Source: Rhodobacter sp. (GTDB lineage Bacteria; Pseudomonadota; Alphaproteobacteria; Rhodobacterales; Rhodobacteraceae). From it: DNA of 64,000 nucleotides. The stretch is taken from the NCBI GenBank assembly GCA_027490955.1, contig JAIXXB010000015.1:78405-142404 (forward strand), written 5' to 3'. Shown here in pieces: positions 7,441-18,123 of this stretch; positions within the stretch are counted from its first letter, which is position 1; every line of letters starts with the position of its first letter. The translations under genes and the position numbers were made by a program. The notes under the pieces were generated by a model that searched no databases, was not told where the DNA came from, and saw only the letters and a list, made by a program, of their open reading frames with translations.

Positions 7441-7470
7441 TCGCGTTTGACTTTGCCTTTGGGGGCAGGA

Positions 7471-9132
<1,662 letters not shown>

Positions 9133-9162
9133 CTATCGTGTTCAGTGATGCAAAAGCGCGGC

Positions 9163-9450
9163 TTAGGAAATGATCCCAAGAATATCGCTTTCTTTCATAA
9201 TCAGCAGGTCTTCGCCGTCCAGCTTAACCTCGGTGCCCGACCATTTGCCGAACAGGATTTTGTCGCCAGCCTTGACGGATGGTGCAATCAACTCGCCGCT
9301 GTCTTTGCGTGCGCCTGGGCCGACAGAAATAACCAGCCCCTCGGCGGGCTTTTCTTTGGCGCTGTCAGGAATGATCAGCCCGCCCTTGGTTTTATCTTCG
9401 CCTTCGAGGCGGCGAACCAGAACGCGGTCTTGCAATGGTGTAAATGCCAT
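9163..9450 (-). CDS. groS: Co-chaperonin GroES (10 kDa)
   Basis: This is the heptameric lid of the GroEL cage. The 95-residue protein starts [14 protein letters not shown], contains the mobile loop ([20 protein letters not shown], about residues 16-35), and ends ESDILGIIS. An open frame extends 25 codons upstream through the CIRCE element, but family homology begins at the chosen ATG and AAGGGAG precedes it. It is the first gene of groS-groL. Confidence 0.97.
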   Translation of the reverse strand: MAFTPLQDRVLVRRLEGEDKTKGGLIIPDSAKEKPAEGLVISVGPGARKDSGELIAPSVKAGDKILFGKWSGTEVKLDGEDLLIMKESDILGIIS

Positions 9451-9488
9451 CTGGGTGGACTCCCTTGAGTTTTCCAGGTTGAATGGGA

Positions 9489-9515
9489 TTAGCACTCGCC
9501 TGATGTGAGTGCTAA
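9489..9515 (-). promoter_or_regulatory. CIRCE operator (HrcA binding site)
   Basis: TTAGCACTC, nine bases, GAGTGCTAA is a perfect match to the CIRCE consensus, 38 bases upstream of groS. HrcA binds CIRCE and represses groESL until heat stress. hrcA itself is not in the window. Confidence 0.97.
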
Positions 9516-9522
9516 CGGCCTG

Positions 9523-9551
9523 CATCTAGGCATCCCATCTGCGCCTGTCAA
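9523..9551 (-). promoter_or_regulatory. Sigma-70-type promoter of groESL
   Basis: On the - strand TTGACA (9551-9546) is followed after 17 bases by TAGATG (9528-9523). The -35 is perfect and the spacing ideal. Transcription would start just before or inside the CIRCE element, which explains repression by HrcA. Confidence 0.8.
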
Positions 9552-9652
9552 CCCCGCCCAACGCGCCCTTTGGTGCGAAAATTTGCATCCAACTTCGTGA
9601 CAAGGCGCAATGCCCGCGCTACAAGCCGCCAAACCCGACGAATAGGTGACAT

Positions 9653-10573
9653 ATGACAACGCTGGTTTTTGGCCATAAATCCCCAGATACCGATTCAACA
9701 GGATCGCCGATCATCTGGGCGTGGTATTTGAACGAGATTCGCAAAACCCCCGCCGAGCCTGTGTTATTGGGCGAGCCGAACACCGAAGCGGCCTTTGTTT
9801 TGCGCCATTGGAACTGCCCAAAGCCGCGCATTTTGGGCGAAATTGCCGCAGCCACGCCTGTGGTGATTGTCGATACCAACAATCCTGCCGAACTGCCCGC
9901 CAATGTAAACGCCCTCGATATTCGTGCGATTATTGACCATCACAAATTGGTCGGCGGGCTGGAAACCGCAGGGCCGATTGACGTGGTGATCCGCCCTCTG
10001 GCCTGCACCGCGACTGTGATGCACGATATCATGGGCGCAGATGCGGCGCAGATGCCGAATTGGGTGAAAGGTCTGATGCTTTCGTGCATCCTGTCTGACA
10101 CGCTGGAATTTCGCAGCCCCACCACCACCGCGCATGATCGCGCCGTGGCCGAAAAACTGGCCGCTGAATTGGGCATTTCCATCCCCGATTTCGCCGCCCA
10201 ATTGTTCGAAGCAAAATCCGATGTCGGCGCATTTTCCGATGCCGCGCTGTTGCGGATGGACAGCAAGGAATACAATGTCGCAGGCCGCGAATTGCGCGTT
10301 TCTGTGCTGGAAACCACCGCGCCAAAGGTGATTTTAGATCGCAAAGCCAGCCTGATGGCATCGATGGCAGAGGTGGCGCGCGAAGATGGCGCAGACCAAG
10401 TCTTGCTGTTCGTCATCGACATTCTGCGCGAAGAGGCCACGCTTTTGGTGCCCAATGATCTGGTCAAATCGCTGGCCGAAGCCTCTTTTGGGGTTAAGGT
10501 TACGGGCGATACAGTGGTGATCCCCGGCCTAATGAGCCGCAAAAAGCAGATCATCCCTGCGCTAAAGCTGTAA
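9653..10573 (+). CDS. ppaC: Manganese-dependent inorganic pyrophosphatase (family II)
   Basis: The enzyme splits pyrophosphate to phosphate and so pulls biosynthetic reactions forward. The 306-residue protein belongs to the DHH family. The metal ligands sit in GHKSPDTDS (residues 7-15), VDTNN (about 74) and DHHK (about 97). The substrate-binding SRKKQ motif of the DHHA2 domain is near the C-terminus (MSRKKQIIPALKL). Length is typical. AGGTG precedes the ATG. The next gene starts four bases after its stop, suggesting one transcript. Confidence 0.95.
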   Translation: MTTLVFGHKSPDTDSTGSPIIWAWYLNEIRKTPAEPVLLGEPNTEAAFVLRHWNCPKPRILGEIAAATPVVIVDTNNPAELPANVNALDIRAIIDHHKLVGGLETAGPIDVVIRPLACTATVMHDIMGADAAQMPNWVKGLMLSCILSDTLEFRSPTTTAHDRAVAEKLAAELGISIPDFAAQLFEAKSDVGAFSDAALLRMDSKEYNVAGRELRVSVLETTAPKVILDRKASLMASMAEVAREDGADQVLLFVIDILREEATLLVPNDLVKSLAEASFGVKVTGDTVVIPGLMSRKKQIIPALKL

Positions 10574-10577
10574 GGCG

Positions 10578-11462
10578 ATGACCCAAATCATCCCCGCCCT
10601 TGCCAGCATTGCTGCCGATTATGATGCGCTGTTCTGTGATTTATGGGGCTGTTTGCACAATGGCGCGCGCCCTTTTCCCGCCGCAGTTTCGGCATTGCAA
10701 GGCTTTCGCGCAAACGGCGGGCGGGTGATTTTGCTGACCAATGCGCCGCGCCCGCGCCGCGATGTTGCCGCCCATCTGGCCGCCATGGGCGTGCCAGATG
10801 CGTGTTTTGACGATATCGTCACCTCTGGCCAAGCCGCGCAATTTGCCATGCTGTCGGGCGCGGTTGGGCAAAAGGTGCATCACATCGGCGCGCCCAAGGA
10901 CGAAGGTTTTTTCACCGATTTCGATGCGTCTATGGCGGCGCTTGCGGCCAGCGCTGGCATCACCCGCGTGCCGATGGCGCGCGCGCAGGGGATTGTCTGC
11001 ACGGGTCTTACCGATGACACGCGCGAGACGCCTGATGATTACCGCGCCGCCTTGCTGATGGGCAAAACCCTTGGCCTGCCGATGCTCTGTGCCAACCCCG
11101 ATATCACGGTGCATGTCGCGGGCCAGCTTTTGTATTGTGCAGGCGCACTGGCCGCCGAATATGAAAAAATGGGCGGCGAAACCTTGTATTTCGGCAAGCC
11201 GCACCCGCCCATCTACGACCGCGCCCGCGCGCGTCTGGCCGAGCTTGGCGCGGAAGATCCGCGCATCCTGTGTATCGGAGATGGGATTGCAACCGATGTT
11301 GCAGGCGCAGGGGGTGAGGGGCTTGATTGCCTTTACATCACCTCGGGTGTGGATGGCTCCCGCTTTGGCCCGAACCTAGACACACCAGACCCCGCGCTGC
11401 TGCAGGCGTTTTTGGCCGAAAAACAGGCCAGCCCGCGCTATGCCATGGGCTTTCTGGGTTAG
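10578..11462 (+). CDS. HAD-superfamily hydrolase, class IIA (TIGR01459 type)
   Basis: The 294-residue protein begins with the HAD motif in the form LFCDLWGCLHNGARPFP. The nucleophile Asp is present but the usual second Asp is Trp, as in the TIGR01459 subgroup. ILLTNAPRP gives the motif II region. Motif III/IV lies in GKPHPPIYDRA and CIGDGIATDVAGA. Related proteins are phosphatases of sugar phosphates or nucleotides, but this subgroup has no proven substrate. It is probably co-transcribed with ppaC. Confidence 0.85.
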   Translation: MTQIIPALASIAADYDALFCDLWGCLHNGARPFPAAVSALQGFRANGGRVILLTNAPRPRRDVAAHLAAMGVPDACFDDIVTSGQAAQFAMLSGAVGQKVHHIGAPKDEGFFTDFDASMAALAASAGITRVPMARAQGIVCTGLTDDTRETPDDYRAALLMGKTLGLPMLCANPDITVHVAGQLLYCAGALAAEYEKMGGETLYFGKPHPPIYDRARARLAELGAEDPRILCIGDGIATDVAGAGGEGLDCLYITSGVDGSRFGPNLDTPDPALLQAFLAEKQASPRYAMGFLG

Positions 11463-11588
11463 CTGCGCAACTTTATTACTTTTTTTATCACATAAACGAA
11501 TAAAAACTGCGCAGGGGATTGCAGGGCGCTGCAGCCTTTGCTATGCACCCGCATGGACAGGCAGACCTCAGCAACAAAGGACAGCGCC

Positions 11589-12032
11589 ATGCTTGACAAT
11601 TTTCCGCGCGGCACGATTTGCATCGAAGAATTGGCTGTGGGCATGGAGCGCAGCCTGCGCAAAATCGTCACCGACCGCGATATCGAGATGTTCGCCGAAG
11701 TCTCGACAGATCGTAACCCTGTGCATCTGGATGATGCCTATGCCCAAGATACGATTTTTCAGGGCCGCATCGCCCATGGTATGCTGACGGCGGGGCTGAT
11801 CTCGGCGGTGATTGGGGAACAATTACCTGGCCATGGGACAGTCTATCTGGGCCAAAACCTAAAATTCATGGCCCCTGTCCGCCCAGGTGATATGGTCGAG
11901 GCAGTGGTGCGCGTGATGGGCATTGACCATGCCCGCCGCCGCGTGACCCTTGAAACATTCTGCCGCGTGGGCGATACCATTGTGCTGAAGGGCGAGGCGC
12001 TGGTGCTGGCCCCAAGCTCGAAATTCGACTGA
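11589..12032 (+). CDS. MaoC family dehydratase ((R)-specific enoyl-CoA hydratase-like)
   Basis: The 147-residue hot-dog-fold protein carries the hydratase-2 signature, with the catalytic pair in DRNPVHLDDAYA and the following FQGRIAHGML segment. Members such as PhaJ hydrate trans-2-enoyl-CoA to (R)-3-hydroxyacyl-CoA, feeding polyhydroxyalkanoate or fatty-acid metabolism. The frame is open upstream, but the start MLDNFPRGTICIEEL is preceded by AAAGGA and matches family N-termini. No PHA gene is nearby, so the substrate is inferred only from family membership. Confidence 0.85.
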   Translation: MLDNFPRGTICIEELAVGMERSLRKIVTDRDIEMFAEVSTDRNPVHLDDAYAQDTIFQGRIAHGMLTAGLISAVIGEQLPGHGTVYLGQNLKFMAPVRPGDMVEAVVRVMGIDHARRRVTLETFCRVGDTIVLKGEALVLAPSSKFD

Positions 12033-12068
12033 GGCGCAGGCCATCGGCCCCGCGGCCCAAGGGGTATT

Positions 12069-12986
12069 ATGCAGGTTTTCAACGATTGGCGATCCATCCC
12101 GCAGGGCGAGCGCGGCGCTTCTGTGGCACTGGGTAATTTTGATGGGGTGCATCTGGGCCACCGCGCAGTGATTGATCTGGCGCGCCCGCACGGCCCGCTT
12201 GGCATTGTCACATTCTCTCCCCATCCGCGCGAATATTTTGCCCCCCATGCCCCCGCCTTTCGCCTGATGAGCGATGGGGCCCGCGCGCATGAATTGGCCC
12301 GCATCGGCGTGCAGCGCCTGTTTCAATTGCCCTTTGATGCCGCGCTTGCCGCGCTTAGCCCGCTGGAATTTGCCCGTGACGTTTTGGCCCAAGGTTTGGG
12401 CGCGCGCCATGTGACAGTGGGGGCCGATTTCAGCTTTGGCAAAGCACGCGCAGGCCGCGCACAGGATTTGGCCGATTTGGGCGCGCAGTTTGGCTTTGGC
12501 GTTAGCATCGCCGATATGGTGGTGGGTGATGGGGCCGAAGTGTCTTCGACCGCCATTCGCGCCGCGCTATCGGCAGGCAACCCCCGCGCCGCCGCGCAGA
12601 TGCTGGGCCATCCGCACAGTTTCGAAGGCGCGGTGATCCACGGCCACAAAAGGGGGCGCGAATTGGGCTATCCCACCGCCAATATGGATATCAGCGGCCT
12701 GCATCTGCCGCGCTTTGGGGTCTATGCTGTGCGCGTCTCGGTGCTGGGCGGGGCGCATCAGGGCCAGTATATCGGTGCGGCCAGCCTTGGCATCCGCCCG
12801 ATGTTTGGCGAAAACCTACCCAATCTGGAAACCTTTATCTTTGATTTTTCGGGTGATCTTTACGGCGCGGTCATCTCGGTTGAACTGATCGAATTTCTGC
12901 GTGATGAGGCCAAATTTGATGGCCTGCCCGCCCTTATGGCGCAAATGGCCGATGATTGTGCCCGCGCAAGGGCGATATTGGCATGA
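12069..12986 (+). CDS. ribF: Bifunctional riboflavin kinase / FAD synthetase
   Basis: The enzyme converts riboflavin to FMN and then FAD. The 305-residue protein has both modules. The N-terminal adenylyltransferase has ALGNFDGVHLGHRAVI (about residues 20-35) and SSTAIRAALSAG (about 160). The C-terminal flavokinase domain has GHKRGRELGYPTANM near 195 with the kinase PTAN motif. Length is normal. Its stop overlaps the next ATG by four bases, so the YcgN-type gene and threonine aldolase follow in the same coupled unit. Confidence 0.95.
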   Translation: MQVFNDWRSIPQGERGASVALGNFDGVHLGHRAVIDLARPHGPLGIVTFSPHPREYFAPHAPAFRLMSDGARAHELARIGVQRLFQLPFDAALAALSPLEFARDVLAQGLGARHVTVGADFSFGKARAGRAQDLADLGAQFGFGVSIADMVVGDGAEVSSTAIRAALSAGNPRAAAQMLGHPHSFEGAVIHGHKRGRELGYPTANMDISGLHLPRFGVYAVRVSVLGGAHQGQYIGAASLGIRPMFGENLPNLETFIFDFSGDLYGAVISVELIEFLRDEAKFDGLPALMAQMADDCARARAILA

Positions 12987-13432
12987 CGCTGCGCGATAGG
13001 TTTTGGGAAACTGTGCCTTTGCAGAAAATGTCCGCCCCCGAATGGGAGGCGCTTTGCGATGGCTGCGGCAAATGCTGCCTGAACAAGATCGAATATGAAG
13101 ACACGGGCGAGGTGGAATATACCCGCGTGGCCTGCCGCCTTTTGGATGGGGCCACCTGCCGCTGCGGCAATTATGAACAAAGGTTCACCTATGTGCCCGA
13201 ATGTGTGCGCCTTAACCCCAAAACCCTGCCAAAAGTCGCCTATTGGCTGCCCGTCACCTGCGCCTACAAGTTGCTGCATCAGGGCAATCCGCTGCCCAAT
13301 TGGCACCCGCTGATCACGGGGGATCCGAACTCTGTCCATCTTGCGGGCCAGTCTGTTCAGGGCATAACCATATCCGAGGCGGCCGTCGATGAAGATGACT
13401 GGGACGATTATCTGCTGGAGCAAGAGCTTTGA
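12983..13432 (+). CDS. YcgN/UPF0260 family cysteine-cluster protein
   Basis: The 149-residue protein has a cluster of conserved cysteines: DGCGKCCLNK near residue 28, then CRLLDGATCRCGNY and CVRL. This is the CxxCxxCC-type pattern of the UPF0260/YkgJ-like group, thought to bind zinc or an Fe-S centre. The start at MTLRDRFWETVPL overlaps the ribF stop (ATGA). Its own stop overlaps the TTG start of threonine aldolase by four bases. The function is unknown; the tight coupling suggests co-expression rather than a shared pathway. Confidence 0.9.
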   Translation: MTLRDRFWETVPLQKMSAPEWEALCDGCGKCCLNKIEYEDTGEVEYTRVACRLLDGATCRCGNYEQRFTYVPECVRLNPKTLPKVAYWLPVTCAYKLLHQGNPLPNWHPLITGDPNSVHLAGQSVQGITISEAAVDEDDWDDYLLEQEL

Positions 13433-14448
13433 TTTTCACATCCGATAATGCCAGCGCCGCCAGCCCCGAAGTGATGGCCGCCATTGTGAATGCGAATTCA
13501 GGTTACCAGTCCAGCTATGGCGCAGATGCGGCCATGGCGCGGGTGACGGAAATGATCCGTGATGTTTTTGCAGCGCCTGATGCGGCGGTTTATTTGGTTT
13601 CAACGGGCACGGCGGCCAATGCGCTGGCCCTTGCAGCCCATGTGCAGCCCTATCACGCGATTTTTGCCCATGCCGCTGCCCATATCGAAATGGACGAATG
13701 CGGCGCGCCTGAATTCTTTACGAACGGGGCCAAGATCATCCGCGTGGCGGGCGATCATGGCAAAATCGATCCTGCCGCCTTGGACGCCGCCCTGTCTGGC
13801 ACGGGCACTTCGGTGCATGGGGTGCAGCGGGGGATGCTGTCGCTGACCAATGTGACCGAGGCGGGCACAGTCTATAGCCCTGCCGAAACGACCGCCCTTT
13901 CCACCATGGCCCGCGCCTATAAGCTGCCCGTGCATTTGGACGGCGCGCGCTTTGCCAATGCCGTGATTGCCACGGGCGCACATCCCGCCGATCTGACACG
14001 CCGCGCGGGGGTGGATGTTGTGTCATTTGGCGGCACGAAAAACGGCTGTTTGGGGGTTGAGGCGGTGGTCATTTTCGATCCCGCAAAAGCGTGGGAGTTT
14101 GAACTGCGCCGCAAACGCGCGGGGCATTTGTTTTCCAAACACCGCTATCTGTCGGCGCAGATGGAAGGGTATCTGTCGGGCGGCGCATGGCTGATGCGCG
14201 CGCGCCACGCCAATGCGATGGCCGCCCGCCTTGCCGCGGGCCTGACTGCACAGGGCACAACCCTGCAACACCCCAATGAGGCCAATATGATCTTTGTCCA
14301 GTGGCCCAAAGGCACGTCCCAAAGGCTGCGCGCGGCAGGGGCGGCCTTCTATGATATGCCAGCAAGCGAGGGGTTCGAGGGGGCAAGGTTGGTGGCGAGT
14401 TGGTCAACCACCGAGGCGGATGTGGATGGGTTTTTAGCCCTATTTTGA
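13429..14448 (+). CDS. ltaE: Low-specificity L-threonine aldolase
   Basis: This PLP enzyme cleaves L-threonine or allo-threonine to glycine and acetaldehyde. The 339-residue protein opens IFTSDNASAASPEVM. It has the cofactor segment LDGARFANAV near residue 167 and the Schiff-base lysine in VVSFGGTKNGCLG near 200. The start codon is TTG, overlapping the preceding stop as TTGA, with GGAG eight bases upstream; no ATG would preserve the N-terminal homology. Translation is probably coupled to the YcgN-type gene. The gene overlaps the convergent MOSC gene by nine bases. Confidence 0.92.
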   Translation: MIFTSDNASAASPEVMAAIVNANSGYQSSYGADAAMARVTEMIRDVFAAPDAAVYLVSTGTAANALALAAHVQPYHAIFAHAAAHIEMDECGAPEFFTNGAKIIRVAGDHGKIDPAALDAALSGTGTSVHGVQRGMLSLTNVTEAGTVYSPAETTALSTMARAYKLPVHLDGARFANAVIATGAHPADLTRRAGVDVVSFGGTKNGCLGVEAVVIFDPAKAWEFELRRKRAGHLFSKHRYLSAQMEGYLSGGAWLMRARHANAMAARLAAGLTAQGTTLQHPNEANMIFVQWPKGTSQRLRAAGAAFYDMPASEGFEGARLVASWSTTEADVDGFLALF

Positions 14449-15045
14449 GGCGCGCTTCGCCTCATCCCAATAGCCCCAGACAGGCTGATCTGGCACATGC
14501 AGTCGCAGGCGGTCGCCCACCCTAAACACCCCTTCGCGTTCCACCCATGCCGTCACCCCGCGCCGCCCTTTGGCGGCGGCTTTGAACTTGGCCCCAAAGC
14601 CCTCATGCGCGGCCTCAATCGGTTTGGCAGGCAGCACGCAGGGGCGGTTTTCCATATCTATGGTCAGCGTCGCCCCCGCCTCGTTCTGCAATCGGCTTGA
14701 TGGAGGGATATGGGTGAAATCGGGGATGCCTTGCACCACCATGGTCGCGCCCACCAGCGCGCCGTCCAGCGATTCGACCCCCATTTTCGCAGCGATCGCA
14801 GCCAAATCTTCGGCAGATAGAATGGAAAACTGCCGCGTGTTGCGAATGGGCGTGCCGCGCTTGTATTGCGCCAAAACGCGGCTGTCCGATGGGCGCGTCA
14901 GCCCGCCATGCGCCTCGCCAACGGGGCCAGAAAACAGCGCGGTGATCTGATCCACCGCGCGCGATTCCAATGCCGCCTCTCTGTCGCCCACAAGCCCCAG
15001 CCATGTGATGGTTGCATAGAAATTGGTTGGCATCAGCGCGGGCAT
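14440..15045 (-). CDS. MOSC domain-containing protein
   Basis: The 201-residue protein has the MOSC fold found in molybdenum-cofactor sulfurases and YiiM-type reductases. The conserved cysteine is in MENRPCVLPAKPIE (about residue 136), and [20 protein letters not shown] follows as in the family. Stand-alone MOSC proteins of this length are thought to transfer sulfur or bind Mo-cofactor; the role here is unproven. The start with AGGAG eight bases upstream is preferred over an ATG five bases earlier in another phase. It precedes nothing on its strand and converges with ltaE. Confidence 0.88.
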   Translation of the reverse strand: MPALMPTNFYATITWLGLVGDREAALESRAVDQITALFSGPVGEAHGGLTRPSDSRVLAQYKRGTPIRNTRQFSILSAEDLAAIAAKMGVESLDGALVGATMVVQGIPDFTHIPPSSRLQNEAGATLTIDMENRPCVLPAKPIEAAHEGFGAKFKAAAKGRRGVTAWVEREGVFRVGDRLRLHVPDQPVWGYWDEAKRASK

Positions 15046-15077
15046 GGCATTCTCCTATTTTTGCCCAAACTGCCTGA

Positions 15078-16067
15078 TTACAGCCACTTCTTCCAGCGAA
15101 AGATAATCGCGGGGATCACGGCGGACAGGACCATCAGCCCCACCGCCATCGGATAGCCCCAGCGCCATTGTAATTCGGGCATGACATCAAAATTCATGCC
15201 GTAAATGCTGGCAATCAGCGTGGGGGGCAGAAAGACAAAGGCCACCACGGAAAAGACCTTCACCACATCCGATTGGCGGATGTTGATCACACCCAAGGTC
15301 GCATCCAACTGAAACCTGATTTTGACCGATTGCGTATCGGCCACCTCGCGCAGGGATGCCACATCGCGCTGCAGGGTTTTCAGCAGCAGGCGGTCATGCG
15401 GGGCGGCTTTCGCGGCCTTGCCCTTGGCCAAGGCGGGCACGGGTTCGGCGGCAAGATAGCCCGCAAGCCGCCACAGCGTGCCCAAACTCTCGCCGATCTT
15501 GCCGTTCAAATCTTCTGCCCGTCCAATGCGCTGCAAGACCACGGCCAAGGTTTCGGCCTTGCCCTTGGGGCGATGCGCGGCGAAAATTGCGTTCGATAGC
15601 GCGTCCAGCTTGCGCGCCTCGCCCTCTAGAATATCGGCCAGCCTATCCACCACCGATTCCAGCAAATACAGCAGGGTGCGCGTGCCGCCATCCAGCACAA
15701 TGCGATTGGCCGCCGCCCATTTGGCGAAATAGGCAAAGGATCCAGGGCGATGGTAATGCACCGTCACCATTTTCTGCGCCAGCACCACAAAGGTGACAGG
15801 GCTGATTTCCGTTTGCGCAGGCTCATGCGTGGCCAAAATCTGCGCCGTTAGAAACAGCGCCCCATTTTGCGCATAAAGGCGCGAGGACATTTCGATTTCC
15901 TGCATGTCTTCGCGGGTGGGCACATCAATGGCCAGCGCCGCCTCGACAAGGGCTTCCTCATCCTTGGTGGGGCTTTCCAGATCGATCCACAGCGCGCGGT
16001 CGCTGCCGATCTCGGCAGGGTCAAGCAGGGTCAAAAGACCATCTGTCACACCGTAAACTGAAATCAT
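15078..16067 (-). CDS. CorA-type magnesium/zinc transporter
   Basis: The 329-residue protein has the CorA layout: a large cytoplasmic alpha/beta domain and long helix (residues 1 to about 265), then two membrane segments (about 270-290 and 303-322). The family signature GMN occurs in SIYGMNFDVMPEL between them, forming the ion entry loop. The C-terminus is short and basic (FRWKKWL). CorA proteins are pentameric channels for Mg2+, Co2+ or Zn2+; the selectivity here is not readable. It follows ftsH on the same strand by 55 bases with a hairpin between. Confidence 0.92.
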   Translation of the reverse strand: MISVYGVTDGLLTLLDPAEIGSDRALWIDLESPTKDEEALVEAALAIDVPTREDMQEIEMSSRLYAQNGALFLTAQILATHEPAQTEISPVTFVVLAQKMVTVHYHRPGSFAYFAKWAAANRIVLDGGTRTLLYLLESVVDRLADILEGEARKLDALSNAIFAAHRPKGKAETLAVVLQRIGRAEDLNGKIGESLGTLWRLAGYLAAEPVPALAKGKAAKAAPHDRLLLKTLQRDVASLREVADTQSVKIRFQLDATLGVINIRQSDVVKVFSVVAFVFLPPTLIASIYGMNFDVMPELQWRWGYPMAVGLMVLSAVIPAIIFRWKKWL

Positions 16068-16086
16068 CGCGCGGCCTTAAATTGCA

Positions 16087-16114
16087 GCGGCCCTGCCGTT
16101 TGGGGCAGGGCCGC
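16087..16114 (-). terminator. Hairpin after ftsH
   Basis: GCGGCCCTGCC (16087-16097) and GGCAGGGCCGC (16104-16114) form an 11-bp perfect stem with a 6-base loop, nine bases past the ftsH stop. The sequence after it on the - strand (TGCAATTT) is a weak T-tract, so it may only partly stop transcription into corA. Confidence 0.6.
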
Positions 16115-16122
16115 AAAAATGT

Positions 16123-18042
16123 TTACATCGGCTCTGGTGCGGGGTCTGCCTTGGGCTTGCGCGCGCGGGTTTTTGGCACGGCCAAAACGTCCGATCCGCC
16201 CCCCGCGCTGGGGCCCGGCCCCATGCCATCATCCACCGCCGCCAGCGGCAGGCCCGCAATCACGCGGGTAATCTGCTCGCCCGTCAGGGTTTCATATTCC
16301 AAAAGGCCCTTGGCCAAGCGGTGCAAATCTTCGTTCTTTTCGGTCAAGATTTGCTTGGCGCGGGCATAGCCCTCGTCCACAATCTTTTTGACCTCGTCAT
16401 CGATCAGCTTTTGCGTGGTGCCCGAATGAGAGGTGCCCCCCGAAGCAGTTCCCAAATAGCTTTCCCTCTCATTGGCGTAATCGACATTGCCCAAGGCTTC
16501 GGAAAAGCCAAACTGCGTCACCATGGCGCGGGCGATGCGGCTGACTTGTTGGATGTCAGATGTCGCCCCCGAGGTGACATTCTCTGCCCCAAAAATCAGC
16601 TCTTCGGCCACTTTGCCGCCCATCGCCATGGCGATTTTCGATTTGTATTTGGTGTAGGATACCGACAATTGGTCGCGTTCAGGCAGGCTCATCACCATGC
16701 CCAAGGCGCGTCCGCGCGGAATGATCGTGGCCTTGTGGATGGGATCATGCTGCGGCACGTTCAGCCCCACAATCGCATGGCCCGCCTCGTGATAGGCGGT
16801 CAGCTTTTTCTCATCCTCGGTCATGACCATGCTGCGGCGCTCGGCCCCCATCATCACCTTGTCCTTGGCCTTTTCGAAATCTTCCATGGTGACAAAGCGG
16901 CGGCCCACACGGGCTGCCATCAATGCGGCCTCGTTGACAAGGTTCGCCAAATCCGCCCCTGAAAAGCCGGGGCAACCGCGCGCGATGATGCGCAGATCAA
17001 CATCTGGCCCCAGCGGCGTTTTGCGCGCATGCACGCCCAAAATCTTTTCCCGCCCGCGAATATCGGGGTTTGGCACCTGAATTTGGCGGTCAAAGCGGCC
17101 AGGGCGCAGCAGCGCAGGGTCCAGAACATCTGGGCGGTTGGTGGCGGCCACGATGATCACGCCTTCATTGGCGTCAAAGCCGTCCATTTCCACCAAAAGC
17201 TGGTTCAAGGTCTGCTCGCGCTCGTCATTTCCGCCGCCAATGCCCACTCCGCGCGCACGGCCCACAGCGTCAATTTCGTCGATGAACACGATGCAAGGCG
17301 CGTTCTTTTTGGCCTGTTCGAACATATCGCGCACGCGGCTTGCGCCCACGCCCACGAACATTTCCACAAAGTCAGAGCCAGAGATGGTAAAGAACGGCAC
17401 ACCCGCCTCGCCCGCGATGGCGCGCGCCAGCAGGGTTTTACCCGTGCCAGGTGGGCCAACCAACAGCGCGCCTTTCGGAATTTTGCCGCCCAAACGGCTG
17501 AATTTCTGCGGGTTGCGCAGGAATTCGACAATTTCTTCCAATTCGTCCTTGGCCTCGTCAATGCCAGCCACATCGTCAAAGGTCACGCGACCATGCTTTT
17601 CGGTCAGCAATTTGGCGCGCGATTTGCCAAAGCCCATCGCGCCGTTTTTGCCCCCGCCCTGCATGCGGTTCATAAAAAAGAACCACAGCCCAATCAGCAG
17701 CACAAAAGGCAGCCAGACCGAGATCAGCGACATCAACCCCGATGGGGTCTGCGCCTTGGCCACGACCTGCACATTATTGTCAATCAACCGCTGCGTCAGC
17801 GTATTGTCCGCTGGCGCGATGGTGGTCAAGGCGCGACCATCTTTCGATTGAAAGGTCACTTGCTCGCCGTTCAAGGTGGCGCTTTGCACCTCGTCCGCCT
17901 CGACCATGGTGATAAATTCAGAATAGCTGACAGTGCCTGCAGATTGCGCGCTGCTGTTGCTGCCGCCGCCAAAGAACTGGAACAGGGTCAGCAGCAAAAG
18001 AAACATGATGACCCAGAAAGCGATATTTCGTGCGTTGCCCAC
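16123..18042 (-). CDS. ftsH: ATP-dependent zinc metalloprotease FtsH
   Basis: This membrane-anchored AAA+ protease degrades membrane and regulatory proteins. In proteobacteria it also turns over sigma-32 and LpxC. The 639-residue product has two membrane segments (about residues 5-22 and 103-123), Walker A GPPGTGKT (about 197), Walker B with [13 protein letters not shown], the SRH region and the zinc site HEAGH (about 417). The tail is proline- and lysine-rich. The start is GTG with AGGAG upstream. It closes the cpoB-tilS-ftsH end of the Tol-Pal cluster. Confidence 0.97.
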   Translation of the reverse strand: MGNARNIAFWVIMFLLLLTLFQFFGGGSNSSAQSAGTVSYSEFITMVEADEVQSATLNGEQVTFQSKDGRALTTIAPADNTLTQRLIDNNVQVVAKAQTPSGLMSLISVWLPFVLLIGLWFFFMNRMQGGGKNGAMGFGKSRAKLLTEKHGRVTFDDVAGIDEAKDELEEIVEFLRNPQKFSRLGGKIPKGALLVGPPGTGKTLLARAIAGEAGVPFFTISGSDFVEMFVGVGASRVRDMFEQAKKNAPCIVFIDEIDAVGRARGVGIGGGNDEREQTLNQLLVEMDGFDANEGVIIVAATNRPDVLDPALLRPGRFDRQIQVPNPDIRGREKILGVHARKTPLGPDVDLRIIARGCPGFSGADLANLVNEAALMAARVGRRFVTMEDFEKAKDKVMMGAERRSMVMTEDEKKLTAYHEAGHAIVGLNVPQHDPIHKATIIPRGRALGMVMSLPERDQLSVSYTKYKSKIAMAMGGKVAEELIFGAENVTSGATSDIQQVSRIARAMVTQFGFSEALGNVDYANERESYLGTASGGTSHSGTTQKLIDDEVKKIVDEGYARAKQILTEKNEDLHRLAKGLLEYETLTGEQITRVIAGLPLAAVDDGMGPGPSAGGGSDVLAVPKTRARKPKADPAPEPM

Positions 18043-18123
18043 GAACGGTCTCCTGAAGATGCCACGGTGGCCCGGCGGGCAGATGTGGCGGTTATCCCTA
18101 AGATAGAGATTAAGCGCCGCCTT